Notes under the pieces: generated by a model
Seen by the model: only the letters and a program-made list of their open reading frames with translations
Told to the model about the DNA's origin: nothing
Databases searched by the model: none
Position numbers and translations under genes: made by a program
In this document: in pieces, positions 9,703 to 24,200 of the stretch
Numbering within the stretch: the first letter of the stretch is position 1
How the letters are laid out: every line of letters begins with the position of its first letter
Origin: Candida dubliniensis CD36
Taxonomy: Eukaryota > Ascomycota > Pichiomycetes > Serinales > Debaryomycetaceae
DNA length: 64,000 nt
Direction of reading: 5' to 3'
Assembly (NCBI RefSeq): GCF_000026945.1
Contig: NC_012862.1
Coordinates: forward strand, 1,170,501-1,234,500

Positions 9703-11163
9703 TTTGATTTCAAATGATAATCAACTTGAGTACGGTAATTAGATTATTTGTTTGCTAATTTCAGTCATGAAATTCTTACTCTCGGCATTTAAGAGAAACA
9801 AAAAAAAAAGGAGGAAGTCGTGCGAAAGACACAAACAACAATAGTGGAACAATAAAGGCCCCCCTCCCCCCCCTTCCTTCTCTTTTTCTTTTCGGCCCGG
9901 CATTATCACATTATTCATATCTTTATTGGTACAGCCTCTTCTTCACGAACAAACAAGTATTCACCTAGGTTTGAAATTTATGGTGATATTCTGAGTTGAA
10001 GTATATTCCAATCTTGATTCGTTCAATATAATTCTTGGTATAAATATTGTTTGGCTGTGATTAAGTAACTTTTGTGTCTTACACTTGTTTGTTTAACTCT
10101 ACTGAATTTGATAAACATATGTAGGGTTCAATTTCTGAGTTGTAGGCGAAATGTGATGGCATTCTTATGATATTAGCTTAACCATACACAATATCTGTCG
10201 ATTATTGCAAAAAGGTGCTTGTAAATTTTGTCATAATAAATTGATCCAAAAATGAATGAAAAATTATTGATTTCAGAGAGAACGTTTTACTCAAGGTTTA
10301 TTTCCCCCACACAAGTTAAATCATATTAAGAGTAAGAATTACAGACAAACATAGTTTGGATAAATTAAACAAGATAAAAATATTATACCATTAATTTATA
10401 AACATAAGGCCAATTTCTAAAAAATTAACTCGCTATTTATATAATGTTAGTAACCATTAAACCGGTTTACTCAGTTTAATAGAATTCCATAATACCAGAG
10501 TAAACCTTTCGTTCAATTGCTTGAACAAAATTAACAAGAAACAATTCCATAGAAAGTACAAATATTGGCAAAAACTATAGTAAAAATCAAACCGGTAATT
10601 TCACAAAATTCATTCCATTTTTCCCAGTCTCATATAGCCCCTTTATCGAGCTTTAATTAAAGAAGCTGGTTCATGATAAGTAAATTTTTTTAAAAGATTG
10701 GAATATTTTTGTGTGTTGTCTTTCAATTACATTATAGGCGAGGGGGGGGAATTGCGATTCTTGTGACATTTCAAAATTAGGCACGCTTCTTTACCAACCC
10801 ATTTCTGGGTGCACATTTTCCATATATAAAATAAACAAGCTCTACAGTAACGTAACACTCTTGAAGATAGTGAAGGCTATAAAAGATAATTTGAATAACT
10901 CTACCAGTCTGATTGGAGCCATATTTCTGTCAGTAATAAGTGATAAATTGAAAAATACTATGTATTAGGGCTATAGCCCTAATCAGATATATTATTTTCT
11001 GCACGACCAAATATAATTTATGTGATTTTTTTTTTTTCTTCTTCTGTCTTTCTAGTCTCACACGGTATATAATTATTTGTGGACTGAAAAAAAAAAAATT
11101 ATCATCAATCTTTTGTTTCTTCTTTTCTTCTTCTTCACCACTTATTACTAGCAAATAGACAAC
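9703..11163. other. Divergent intergenic region MCA1-RPS19A
   Basis: About 1.46 kb contains both promoters. Features seen: a C6-T-C8 tract at 9859-9873 near MCA1, a 12-bp palindrome TAAACCGGTTTA at 10458-10469, the ribosomal-gene palindrome at 10964-10983, and pyrimidine-rich leader immediately before RPS19A. No open frame, tRNA or snoRNA signature that I can support. Confidence 0.6.
10964..10983. promoter_or_regulatory. Ribosomal-protein-gene palindrome (Tbf1-type site)
   Basis: ATTAGGGCTATAGCCCTAAT is a perfect 20-bp palindrome made of two inverted TTAGGG-type half sites, 181 bp upstream of the RPS19A start codon. In C. albicans this motif is known as the Tbf1 binding site that drives most ribosomal protein genes. 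The same core recurs at 34755-34772 upstream of RPL8B. Confidence 0.85.
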
Positions 11164-12018
11164 ATGCCAGGTGTATCAGTTAGGTATGTGATTCACTGTG
11201 TCTATTGCAATTGAACGGTATGAATAATGGGAAAGAATATTCGTACTACTGTCGTGGTGGATGGGGGGAGCGGATCATCAAAATGATTTCAGCTCCTATT
11301 TACTTGTGTTACAAAAAAAAAAAATATGAACTTTTTGATCAAAACAAATAAGTTTACATTTAATATTATTGATATGTATAATGATAACTTGTTGTATTGA
11401 AAAAGAAAAAAAAAAAAAGGAAATGTTTCTTGAACACTAATGTACCCCATTCCATAAACAGCCACGTATTAAAGTAGTAGTATTGTAGAATAATTCTTTC
11501 ATTATTAGATTACCACTTTCTTTTTGCAAAAAATATATTTATATATATATATATATATATTTGATGAATGATTTACTAACAAATATAATTTATTATTCAG
11601 AGACGTTCCAGCTCAAGATTTCATTAACGCTTACGCTCAATTCTTGCAAAGACAAGGTAAATTAGAAGTCCCAGGTTACGTTGACATTGTCAAAACCTCT
11701 GCCGGTAACGACTTGCCACCACAAGAAGCTGAAACTTGGTTCTACAAAAGAGCTGCTTCTATTGCCAGACACATTTACTTGAGAAAACAAGTTGGTGTTG
11801 GTGCTTTGAACAAATTATACGGTGGTGCTAAAAACAGAGGTTTCAGACCACATAAACACGTTGATGCTTCCGGTTCTATCAACAGAAAATGTGTTCAAGC
11901 TTTACAAAAGATTGGTGTTTTGGAAATTTCTCCAAAAGGTGGTAGAAGAATCTCTGAAAATGGTCAAAGAGATTTGGACCGTATTGCTGCCCAAACTTTG
12001 GAAGAAGATGACGAATAA
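11164..12018 (+). CDS. RPS19A: 40S ribosomal protein S19 (eS19), one intron
   Basis: Small-subunit ribosomal protein eS19, needed for 40S head assembly and 18S rRNA 3' maturation. The coding sequence is split: exon 1 is 11164-11183 (20 nt, MPGVSV plus two bases of an Arg codon), and exon 2 is 11601-12018. Splicing joins AG|A to give an Arg codon, followed by DVPAQDFINAYAQFLQRQGK. The product is 145 residues, the usual size, and closely resembles yeast Rps19 throughout (RQGKLEVPGYVDIVKT, KLYGGAKNRG, ISPKGGRRISENGQRDLDRI). Intron signals are canonical: GTATGT donor, TACTAAC branch point at 11574-11580, TTCAG acceptor. Without the intron the reading frame would lack a proper start. Expression should follow the Tbf1-type palindrome upstream. 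Codon use is strongly biased towards preferred codons, as expected for a highly expressed gene. Confidence 0.96.
11184..11600 (+). other. Spliceosomal intron of RPS19A
   Basis: A 417-nt intron close to the 5' end of the gene, as in most yeast ribosomal protein genes. Donor GTATGT at 11184, branch point TACTAAC at 11574-11580 and acceptor CAG ending at 11600. A TA-repeat lies shortly before the branch point. I found no convincing snoRNA boxes within it. Confidence 0.93.
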
Positions 12019-12286
12019 ATTATTTAATCAAATATCAAGAATTAATAATAATATACCAAAGACTATAATTTGGTTTATAAATTTGTAATATAGTGTTCAT
12101 AAAAAAAAAAAAAAATAAAGAAAACAAAGAGGAAAATTTAGGGGGTTATAATTGCATATCTATCTGTTAATATATTTTTAATTTTTTTTTTTTTTTTTTT
12201 TTTTTCGGGGACAAGTATTATAATAGTTATCAAATCTTGTAAAACAAATAATACACACATACAATTATTTTTCTTTCAACAAACAT

Positions 12287-15200
12287 CTATAAAACTTCAG
12301 ATAAATCAAGTACAGATTCCACAACCTCTAATCCAAGTTGTTTTTTCACTAACAGATTAGCATCTTCAGGCAAATAAATCCATGATAATGGTGTCTCATA
12401 TGGCAACTTATTGATCCATAATTCAATTTCTTCTGTAGTGTCGGGCAACGGCAAAACTTCATTGCTTTCTTTAGTAAATTCATTATCTATCAAATTGAAA
12501 TTTTGATCAAAAGATCTTTCTGTGAAAATATCACTAGCAAAAGTCTCCAAAAATGCCAAATCCTCTTTATCATCAACTTTACCACCATAAGTTATGGTTG
12601 CAATTAAATATTTGATCTCATTCCAAGGAATGGTTTCAGTTTTACCATCGTAACTTTCAAATACTTTTTCGATAATATGTACACCACAGGAATAATCGGA
12701 ATCATTGAAATCATATTTCTTCTTAAACGATACCGGTGAGTATCTCACTCTTTCAAGAATGACTGAATGGTACCAAATCAAAAGCAATAAAACATGTCGT
12801 TCAATTCTTTCTCTTTTCTCCATAGAACTGGATTTATAGGTATCCAACACAATTCGTTGAATCCCCACTTCATTTTCAAAATTCAATACTTTACATTGAG
12901 ATATAACCCCAATTGGAACTTGAGAATCGTTTTTACATGTCAAAAATATTTTTGATTCTGCATGTAGATTAGTGAGTTGATTTTCAAAATGTGATATCCA
13001 TGATGGCGCCATGTGGATGTTTTGAATCAAAACCCAACGTCCAGACATAGAAGCAGCTTCAATTTCTTTATTGGCCATCTCAATCCCTTCTTTTGTCCCC
13101 ATTGAAATAACAGATAATTTCTTGTTAAATTGTCGAGCACTTTGTTCAACCTTGTATGAGGCATCATAAACTTCTGGACATGTCAATATAATAGTTCTAA
13201 TTCCCAATTCATTTATCCAATAATCCAAATTATATGGAGATGAGTATGGAGCTTCTCCATCTTTAAACAAAAACCCACTGATCTTACTAAAAGTATCAAC
13301 AAAATCCTCACTATTTCTTGTATTGTTGAAACTTAAAAGCAAATCCGAAAGCATTTGCAAAACCAGATTGTCTTGATTCATCTCTAATACTTTTTCAACA
13401 TCCCATCCTGATTCTCTCCTTGCTAAACACACATCAAACACCTCATTAACACTATTTGGTAATTTTTCAGTAACAATCAACTTTAATGTTTTCATAAATG
13501 CAGTCTTGTACAGATCACCAATATCCTCCATGTAATAAGCAGTAGACAAAACCAAGGACAAAACAATTTTGTGTTGATACTGCAATGACGTGGAAATGTG
13601 TGCAAAAGAATCCTTGTATAATTCCATAATAAACTCAGATGGTGACAAATTAATGCTCTCCCGTAATAGATGTGCAAAATTACTAACAAATCTTGTCAAT
13701 GAAAACCTGTAAAAATGATTAAGACGACCAAGTGACTCAAAGATGGTATATATTCCTGACAAGTTCTTGGCCACATCACTATAATTATTTCTTATCTCTT
13801 CAACTCGGTTCATAACTTCTCCTGAATGAGCCAATTTTTCATTCAACCCATCTGTTTCGGTCTTAAGAGTTTCCAAAGTTTGCATCACACTATCATTATC
13901 TAAAATCTCACCCGGAGTTTTACTAAGAGAATCCAATAACTCTTCTTCTAAAGTCTGCAAACGTAATTTCCATTCACCATTAAGCATAACCAAATCGGTT
14001 CTTTCTTTTTCAACATCGGGTCGTGTTTCTTTCAAAGCAATATCAAGAGCTCTGTTTTCAAGACTACCACTTGTAATTGTGAAATTGATAATTGACACTC
14101 TTGAAGCTACTGACGGAGGTAAAACCAATTCCGATTCCTTTGAAGCTAATATCAATTTGAATTCAGAAGAATAATCAATAATTTGATCACCTAATCTAAT
14201 CATCATTCGGCCACCATTTCTGTGAATTTCTTTTCTCAAAACTGTGTCTAATAAAGGATCATAATACTCACAATCTTGGATAATTATCAAACCACCAAAC
14301 CTCAATGCATTCTCCAACTGGTTCAACAACCCATCACTTAAGAAACTGGTAACTGTAACCAGCTTTGACGACACTTTGGATAGTATGTCCACAATCACAC
14401 CATTTGGATCTATTATAACTGGATTTTGACACCATTCCAATAATGCAAAGTTTTCAATATTAATATTATCATTAACCAATCCACAATTTGTCCAGTGCAA
14501 AGCTTTTTTCGAGGTAGCCAAATAACTGGACATAGTATGGGTTTCATCAAATGGAATCCCAGACTCTTTTAATTTATTTCTCCATGTTTTCAACAATATC
14601 TCTCTACCTTTCTGATCATAAAGCCCACCATAAACAATAAAAGCAGCCGCCAACAACACCTCACCAACTAATTTGTCTCTTTTATCACCAAATAATTTGA
14701 CAGATTCTTTCCATCTCTCTCTTTCCACTTTAAGATTTTTAATCAAGGTAGTGCTTCTATCCACTTTTTTATGCACTAATGCCATTTCAGTTTTTATATT
14801 CTCTGTTTCCCGAATCAATTCAGTGTAGCTATCCTTGTATTTTTCAATGCTTTCTTCCAATTCAAAAATCATCTCATCAATGGCTGTCAATTGTGCCTTT
14901 GTCTTCAATGTTTTTTGTTCCAACAATTCAACTTCTTCACGTAGTGGTCCTACACTTTGAAGAATTCTAGAATACGCCAATTGTGCTTGAACCCACTGTA
15001 CTAATGGACCACACGCTTTACTTGCACGATGAACAATTTCAAATGTGTAATCTTCTCTTGTCAAGTAAACCCTTTCCATATACTTGCGAAGCTCAACGGG
15101 TAACAGTTCCTCGCTATTGAACGAAACAATATTTGGTATAAAATCATCTTTTCTAATAACCAATTGAACATCTCTCCAAGTGCCAACATCATAGCCCAAT

Positions 15201-18200
15201 AAAATACAAACAGATTCCATTGTCATTTTCACAGCTGCTGGTGGATTGGCCATACTACGAATTTCGGATAAATGTTGCTTTTTGATATTCTGCACTCCTC
15301 TCTGTGCTTCAAGAACAGCTGGTTCAGCATATTCAAGATCTTTCATAACAACCAGTTTCCGTTTCTCAATTTCTTTTTCTTGCTTCTCGAGCTCGGCCTG
15401 TGTGGCAATTGAAAATTCTTGTTTCCGTTCTGCTTCATTTTGATCTGTGAGTAATTTGTTCAACATTTCTTTGGCTTCTTTATCTTTAGTTTTCAAAATA
15501 CTTTCCTTTTCTGAAAGCATTCGTTGTAATTTATCCACTTGAATAACAGTTTCACGTAGTTTATCCAAACCAACAGTGATATGTCGTTGTGAATCCTCTA
15601 ATTCTTTGTGTTTGATACTAAACAAATCAGTAAACATTTGTACAAGATTCAAAAAATCGGTTGGCGTTCTTCTATACGATATTGTAGATTTATGGTCTGG
15701 GATAAACCGATGGATAAAAGCCAAAGTATCAACAATAGCATCTCTCAAATTTTTAGCCCTTCTATTAGATAAAAATGGGGTAAAAGTGTTAGGTACAACG
15801 TAGTTTGAAATATCAAGAGGAACAATGCTAATACGCGAGGAAGCAATTTCATACAAGCACCTATCAGACCAATCACCCATCCAGCTTAAAACACATCTGT
15901 TAAATAATGCCGGTGATGAAATAACTGACTGGCTTGTAGACTCGATGGAATCACTAATGCTGAACACAACATGCAAATTTTTCGAGATTTGTTGGGTAAA
16001 CCAATCGTACAACTCAGTATCAGTGTCTAGTAACAACCCCTGAGAATGAGATAGTTCTAAACATTTGCTCATTAACGATGTGTAATCTTCACCTTCAAAA
16101 AGACCAGGAATTTCAGCATTTGCTAATAATGTGTTCATTCTTTCAATAAATGATGCTTCCAAGATACTTGATTCGTCAATAACAAAACATATCTTTTCAC
16201 CGTGCACACAGCGTGTTAAAATACCTCGCAAAGCTTCATCAAATTCGTCAATGCCATAATTACTTCTCACTTGTAGTTGCACAACTTTTAATCCATTGAT
16301 CCAAGCAACAAACTTGGCAAGAGTGGATTTCCCACTCCCACTGGGACCCACTAATATCATGTGACCTTGTGGTTGTCTAAGAACTCTGTCAATACGTAAA
16401 GCATGATCTAGCATTTCATCATGCAATACCAAATCGACTTCCATTTCTTCTTCACTGAAAACTCTTAGCCTTTCGGAAACAAAAGATCTTAGTTCTTGTT
16501 CATTTACAGATTTATAATTCAAACTCATCCAATTGCTGAAGAAAACCGGTTCTTTGAAAGTAGCATCCAAATTAATGTTGGGGAAATTCCTTTCGGCCAC
16601 TTCTTTAAATAATTGTAAAGTCCATGATTTATCATCATCAGTCACCAATCTATCATAAAACAATCTCAATCCTTCATGATACCACAATCTAAGGAAAGCA
16701 CTCAAATCCTTATACACGTGTGATTTTAAAGCTTCAAGTATACCTTTGCTCCATCTCGTTAATTCACGAGGTGAATAAACATAATGCTTTTGAATTCCAC
16801 TGTTTAGCTTTCTTCTTGTTCTTTCGTATACTTGAATACTTGCTTCAGTGACAGCTTTGGCAAATCCTCGTAAATCAGGGGCACATTTCAAAATAGCCAT
16901 ATTAAATGTTTGGTAGATTTGGGTTAAAGAAGTATAACCTGGATAATCGACCATAATAACTGGGACATGACGCAAAAATCGTTCAGATAATTTGTTTCTA
17001 CCAGGATCATTGGGCGAGTTACAAGCAGCAACAAATTGGATATTTTCCAATGAAACCCATTGATTATCTTTGACTCGCCAAAATCCACCGTGCTCTACCA
17101 TTTGTCTTATCAAAGAAATGACATTTTGATTTCCATACTTGTCGACTTGTGGTAGATTAATTTCATCACAAAATACAACTACCCACTTCCCATTAATCCG
17201 TGGAGCTAATTGGATGCCCCTATTTGTTTTTCTATACTCACAATATTGATCCAATGCCTTCAACAACGACACTGGTGAAGTTTCTTTAGAAAAGTTAAGT
17301 GATAATAATTCCAACTGTGGAGATTTTCTTAAAGCTTCAAATAACGTCATAGTCTTCCCGGAACCAGGTGGACCGCAAAGCAACAAAGGACTATGTTCAT
17401 TTAAAACAGAAAATATTAATTGCTCATGCTTGACCGTGTCTAAAGTAGGGACAATTGTGTTTGGGTTTGAAACTTGATGTGGTTCGAGTTCTACCGATGC
17501 AACAAAAGTGTTCCAGTCCAACCATTCACCTTCAGGTAAGGAAATATCATAATCAAGTACATTATCATTTGGCATTTCAACTCCCCAAAACATTTTCTTG
17601 TCCTTTATGGTCTTTGCAAATTCAATTCTACCCTCATACGAAGAATCTCCAGCAAATGTCCACATTATTGAAAGCAATAGAGCCTTTTGGACGTATTTTT
17701 TCATTTCCACTGTTTCGTAATCCTTGGAATTAGCAAAGCTCAACAATCGACGTAAATAGGTCTTTAGGTAAACTTCAAGAGAACCAATAGCTCGTTGGAA
17801 TGAGAACTCCATTATGTGGTCAACTTGTTTGGCAATTTCACAGATACCAGACAAAACATTGTGAGAAAGCAAATGATTTAATTCCTCCACAAACGATATT
17901 TTCAAATTGTCAGCAAGCATGTTGTCACCAATCATGTCATCGTTGGTTATTTTAAATTTGTTCAATTGATGAACCAACTTGTGTAAATGGGCATCCAAGG
18001 AGATCAACGATACATCAAACCAGACAATTCCACATCTACTAATGGTTGCTGGTGTAGTATATTCCAAGTTATCAACCTCAAAAACAATACGAACATTTTC
18101 TGGCAAACTTAAACGCTCACCATTGGGAAGAGTTAATATTTTATTGTCATCCAAAACACTGTTTAAATTTTCGGCCCATTGCGGATCAATGTCTCCATCA

Positions 18201-21200
18201 AATACTATCCAAAGTTTCCTTGAGAGCTCTCCACGTAAATTTTCTGACATTTTTCTTAATACACTAGTGAATAAACCATCCGTCCAATCACGTGTAACCA
18301 AATCAAGCTTCCCATAAATTTCATCTTTAGACAAAACCTTGGCATCTATAAGGACTTTGGTATGTTCGACATTGGTTACAACTGACAAGGCATACATAAT
18401 CAGATCGAGGATAGTAGATTTCCCAGATCCCGATTCTCCTACTAGCATTATACCATGATGGGTGTTTTGGATGTCAATTAATTGCAATGCCTTGTTAACA
18501 AATTTCTCGTCGAATTGGACTCCATTCTTTGTAAAGTACTCTTCAAGTGCTGTAATTAGTTTTGACTTGTCAAGTACTTTGCCAACAACATTAGCAAAGT
18601 ATTTATTTCTCAATTTTTCAAAAACAATTTCATCTTCTTTAATCAATTTGGGTAAAATTGTTTCCACAATACTTTGGGCAACTAATTCTTGTTCAAATGC
18701 CAAGGTTTCATTGGCATTGGCAGATTTTCTTTTGGCGTGGCCACATCTCACCAATGTGTTCTTTAATGCTCTCAAGCCAAAATCATAATGCAATTGTTTT
18801 GAAGTGCTTGAAGCCAACTCTTGGAAAAATGGAACGATTGATTTGGCCAAGGCTTTGGAATTAACAAATGTTTGCGAGGTGAGCAATATTTCCACTATAA
18901 TCTCATTATCAGGTGAATCCATTGAAAAGCTTCTAAACATTTTCTTTAAATTTTCCGGCAATTCGACTCTTCCGGCATAGCCAGGATTCATTGTTATAAA
19001 AATCCCTGTTTCTGGATTTACTTTAACATTTTTTTCAGACACTGATATAGTCATGTTTGGGTTTTTCAAACCATTTTCAATACTCTCAATTTGGGATGAT
19101 ATAGCACTTAATATTTTATCATCTAGTCTATTAAACTCGTCGAAACAACCCCAAATACCCACTTTACATAAACCCAAGAAAATTCTTCCCATAGACTGAA
19201 AATCAAATGAATCATCACAACAAAACACAATCACCATTTTCCCTAAATTGTGACCTAAGGCTTTAATCGATTCCGTTTTACCAGTTCCTGCTGGTCCGAA
19301 AGGAGAACCTCCTTGTTGTATAGACAAAGCTTGACACATGGCTAAATAGCAATCATTAGTTAATGGTGTGTAGGCCAATTTTTCTGGAATGCCCAAATAT
19401 TCAAACCCATATACAAATTCGGAATTTGCTTGTTTAATAGTTAAACTCTTGAGCAAATCTGTGTTAGAAATATCATAGTAAAACCTCTGTTGAATGCTTC
19501 GAATGAATTTTCTGTCGGACTCGCTCTCGGCATTCATTAACTGCTCAACAACATCTCTTTGATGAATTATTTCTATTATCAAATATTGTGTTTTCTTTCT
19601 TGTAAGATCCACTATTTCTGAACCAATGGCACGAACAAGAGTTTTAATGGTATCAGACAAGTTTTCATGAAGTGATGATAGCAGTGTAGTTGGATCCTCA
19701 ATTAAGCCTGTAAAAGTAACTTGTTGTAACAACGTAGCAACTTGAGCTGGGATACTGTCAATCAAAGGTACCAATCCATCTTTTTTAAATACACTCTCTT
19801 GCCAAACTTTAATATTGTCTTTAACCAAATGAGAAAGAGTCAACTTAATCTCAAGTTCTAATTCACTTAGCCATTCATGTAATCTGGTATGCTTTATCAA
19901 AGAAACTGGATTGTGTAACACAAGTTGTTCACCTTGTTCACTAACAACACCAATAATACAAGAGCTTTCCTTGGCATATTGCAACTTCTCAACACCGCTA
20001 AACATTTTCTTCAAGTGATTATTAATCCTGGTAATATCATGTGACCCGCCAACAAGTTCCAATAAATCTTCATTACCAATAAAGTAAAACCTTGGGAACA
20101 ACTCTCTTTGCTTTTCAAGGTAGTCTGTCAATGATTTTCTTACTTTCACCAAGCTTTCAAAACATTTCGTCATCATAGGTTGAAGATCAGTAATGAGAAC
20201 AATATCAATAACCAAATTGAATTTATAAATTCTTTTTAATAAGTTTAGAAACTCATAACTGATATTAGTGAATCTTGAACTTTCTATTGGTAATAAACTT
20301 TTGAGGTCATTATTTTCGTTTCCAAAAACCCCTTCCAAATATAACCATTGTCGTTGAACATCTATCCAAATGTCCAAGACAATAAACAATTGTGTAAGTT
20401 TTTTCTCCAATTCACTTATTTCTCTTTCAAAAGCTCCAAAATATGGTGAATTTTTCATACTAGCCAAAGCATTAATATCAGTATTACATTGGTCAATTAA
20501 CTGCTCCCAATTTTTCACCAAACGGCACTTGTTTTCATAATTGAACAACTCAAATGTAATCAGCGCCCAACTGTTGTTTATATTGTTCAAGTTCTCTTCA
20601 ATTGTTTTCTCACTATTGGCTTGTTCTACCATAGCATTAATTGTCTGGATATTCAACGTGATATTCAACCCCCATACATCACCAACAGTTAAATCTTCAA
20701 AATTAATATTTGGAACTCCTAATTGACTTAACAATATTTTCCAATGACGAGGTTTCATGGCCCCATTTTTCAAATCAGAAACTTTTTGGTGGGTTTTCAA
20801 GTGAGTTTTAACTGAAGCTTGGATCTCATCAACAGCTGAATATTGTCTTATATTCATGGGAAGATTTCTTGCTGAATTTAATAAATCGTCCAAATTGTGA
20901 CGTAATTGTCTTGGTTGGAGATCACTCCATTTAATTTTTTTCAATCTTTCAAGTTCTTCCCATAATCCATTAACTGAAGACCAAACTGATTTAAGATCTT
21001 TAATTTCATCAATCGATAAGGTCATATCTTCAAATGAAACAATGTTTATATGCAAATGATTGGAAATATTCAGTAATGATTCAACATAAGACGTTAATTT
21101 TGAAAAATGCATTTGAAAATTATCCAAGTCCATCATGGCCACTGATGGATTTAAGTTCCCTGCTATGGGTTTCTTTGATTGCCAGTTTTGATTTAACGAA

Positions 21201-24200
21201 TTTATAGAATCATTAACTTTCAAAGCTTCGGCCTTGATTTTAGAAGAAACAATTTCAAGATTTTCTTCAATGAGTAAACTTTTTTTGGCGACGAGAGCTT
21301 GTACCATTGAGATGTTGTTTTCCAACTGTTCAGCATAAAGCCAATCATTAGGGAATTTAAATCTGTATTTCACCAAAAAACTCTGTACCAGTTGAAAAGT
21401 CTCCAATAAAAGATTCCAGTTTTGCAAATTGTTTTGATACTTTAAGTAACTATCAATACCAGAAATCAATTGTTCGGTACTATCGTGGAACGTAAGTGGT
21501 GTTTCTAAAATTTGTTTAGCATTGATCAACAACCGGTTAAATGAATTGGATTCTTGATCAATTTTTTTGGAAAATTTACTCAATAACAGTTTTTGTAAAG
21601 CTTCAAACTTTATTGCAACTCTGTGTTGTACCTTAGTAATATTAATCACAAACAAATATCCAAATGCCTTTTCTGGGTCAGGTAAATCATAAATATTTCT
21701 ATATTTGAAAATCTCTTGAACTACTTCAAACCAGGAATCCACAGTTTGGTCAGCCTTAAATAGTTTGGCAAAATCGTCTGGATCGTCTAAGTTTAATTCC
21801 CATAAGTTTTGTAATAATCCCCATTTGGATATATACAGTTCTGCATCTTGATACAAAGTTTCAATCTTTTCAAAAACTGAGTTAAGCTGTTTCATGGAAT
21901 TCTCATCTTCGGCAACAGAGGAAAAACTTTGAGAATGTGATGTAAGGGGTCTTATCATGTGCTGTCTCTCGACTATTGAAACAATATGATTTAATTGCTC
22001 AAAAGCCAGTTGTTTTCCTGTGTTCAACGGAGGTTCTATGACAAAAGTTTCATCATTGAAGCTTAAGTAATGCTTGAAAATTGGAAAGTCCAACAAATAC
22101 TTGTTAAGTTCAATAATTTCAATTTCTTGTTCGTCATTGTAAGCCATAGCTTTGATATTGAAAATGAAAAGTTGAGTTTGTAATCGCTCTCTCAAAACAG
22201 ATTGTACTTCCAAGTTAATCAAATTAGCTAAACCCTCGATATTTTCAATCTTTTCTAAAGAAATATTGTTAAACTCTTGCTGCAATGTTTTCAAATGCCT
22301 TTCGATGCAACTAAACTCAAAGTTAGCGGTTCTTAATAAAAATTTGCATTGATCCATAAACTTGGAAAAATTCTTTAATTTGATCAACAGTAAATTTAAC
22401 TGGGTAATAGAATCTTGAAATTCTGTCAACTGTCTCATAGATCGATATTCGATTAAATTTTCTGTTGATTTAAAGTCATTATCATTAACCTCGTGTAATT
22501 CAACTGCGTGTAATAAATGAACCCATTCAATATTCATGGTTTCTTTCAACATTTCCCTTACTTTTTTGATTTGAGTAGCAACAAGGAACCCAAATGCCTT
22601 ACCGTAAGCCTTTTGTAAATCGACATTAAAGAGCCTGTTAAGCAACTGCACATGGTCCTTGATAATGTTTGTGATTGGGTATAATTGACTGATTTTTTCA
22701 AATTGTAGCATCGTCAAGCTGGGCAACGAATATCCCAAGTTGTATAATTGACTAAGTTGTCTGTAAATTTCAAACATTTGAAAGTTGAAATTGATATTCA
22801 AATCAAATCTTTCCTGGGAATTTTCAGATATGGTGAGAATCTTCCCTAAATTGGCACTAGGTAAATTTTGGTTAACTTCCTGCTCAACCCATTTATCTAT
22901 TGCTGTTGCCGGGTCTAAACTTTCCAATAACTTATTCGTAGTGGTGTCGATTTTTGTACCCACCGAATAACTCTTCCAATTAAACCCCAAAAGTAATTCC
23001 AAGTAATCACGATAGAATTTCAATTTGGCACTGAGTTGAATTTTCCACTTGATGGAAGAGAAGCTCGATACCAGAACGTGATCTGAATTCAATTCCACAA
23101 GTTGTTGGATTTCGCTATCGGCTATTGTTAAAATTTTCAATTTATGGTCATCACTGATCAGCTGTAACAACGAACTCGAATTCTCTCCAACAAAAAAGTT
23201 TTTATAAATGGTAATAAAATCAATAAATGTATGGGCATTGTTGAAAAACTTGTTTATCTTTTTTGTAAGTAAAGAATTCAAGTTATGAAACACCTCGAGA
23301 TAGGCATGTTCATTCATTGACCAGATCAACTTTCCCTGGTGCGATATATCAACAGGATTGATACTGATAATGTGCTTGTTGTACGCCTCGTTCAATTTAC
23401 TGATCAGATCTATTTGCTCCTCCTGTGGTAAAACACTCTCTATACCAGCCATCAAGTTTTGATGATTATGTCTAAACTGTCTAAGATATAATAATCGTTC
23501 TTTAATATTTTGAAGTCTGGTTTGATCAATTTTGATTAACTTAAATTTTTCTTGACGTTTTCTCAACAATTCTCTCAATAAATTGATTATAAACTTGACA
23601 TTCACTTCTATGGTGTCTAATTCCTTGTTGCATAAACTGATTATTTCTTCAAACTTATCTAGCGATAATGACATTAAATCATAAGTGCCTAATAATGCTT
23701 GTAATTTGTCGGTAATATCGTTCAAAATTACATCAACTGATTTCATTGCTCTTTCCAATGGCAATAAGTTTAATTTTAGTTTTAAATGACTAAAGATGTT
23801 GGTCAAGGCATTGTCAAACTTCTGAAACCCATCATCCTCGGTGATGGTCAGCAAATCATGAATGGGAAGCTCCCTTAAAAATGAATTATATAATTTGGTT
23901 TCAGTTAACTTTTCCTTCAATCCAATATCATTTTCAAAACTCAAAGTAATGTGAAATCTTTTGGCCTTAGATAACAATTCTCGAGTAAGCTTCACTTCTG
24001 GAGAATTGATTTGTTGGTTCAAAGATATTAATGCCAAATCCATAGATTTCCAAAACTGGATATCTTCCATAATACTTTCCCCATCTGACGGCTCGTGGTT
24101 CAAACGAGTGATCGATTGAATTTGTCGGACCCAATTGTTAGTAATTGATGTTAACTCGTTCAAAAATTCAGTGTCTTCTATTAATTCGTCAGGGTATTCA

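Noticed and set aside
9234..9707. Long frames overlapping MCA1 in other phases
   Set aside because: They arise from the repetitive Gln/Gly/Pro coding DNA of MCA1 and have biased, meaningless composition.
10250..10900. Possible solo LTR or retrotransposon remnant between MCA1 and RPS19A
   Set aside because: I could not find matching TG...CA ends with a target duplication or any coding remnant.
11184..11600. Possible intronic snoRNA in RPS19A
   Set aside because: No paired C and D boxes or H/ACA layout that I could support.
17979..18788. Antisense frames within DYN1
   Set aside because: They are shadows on the opposite strand of conserved dynein motor sequence.
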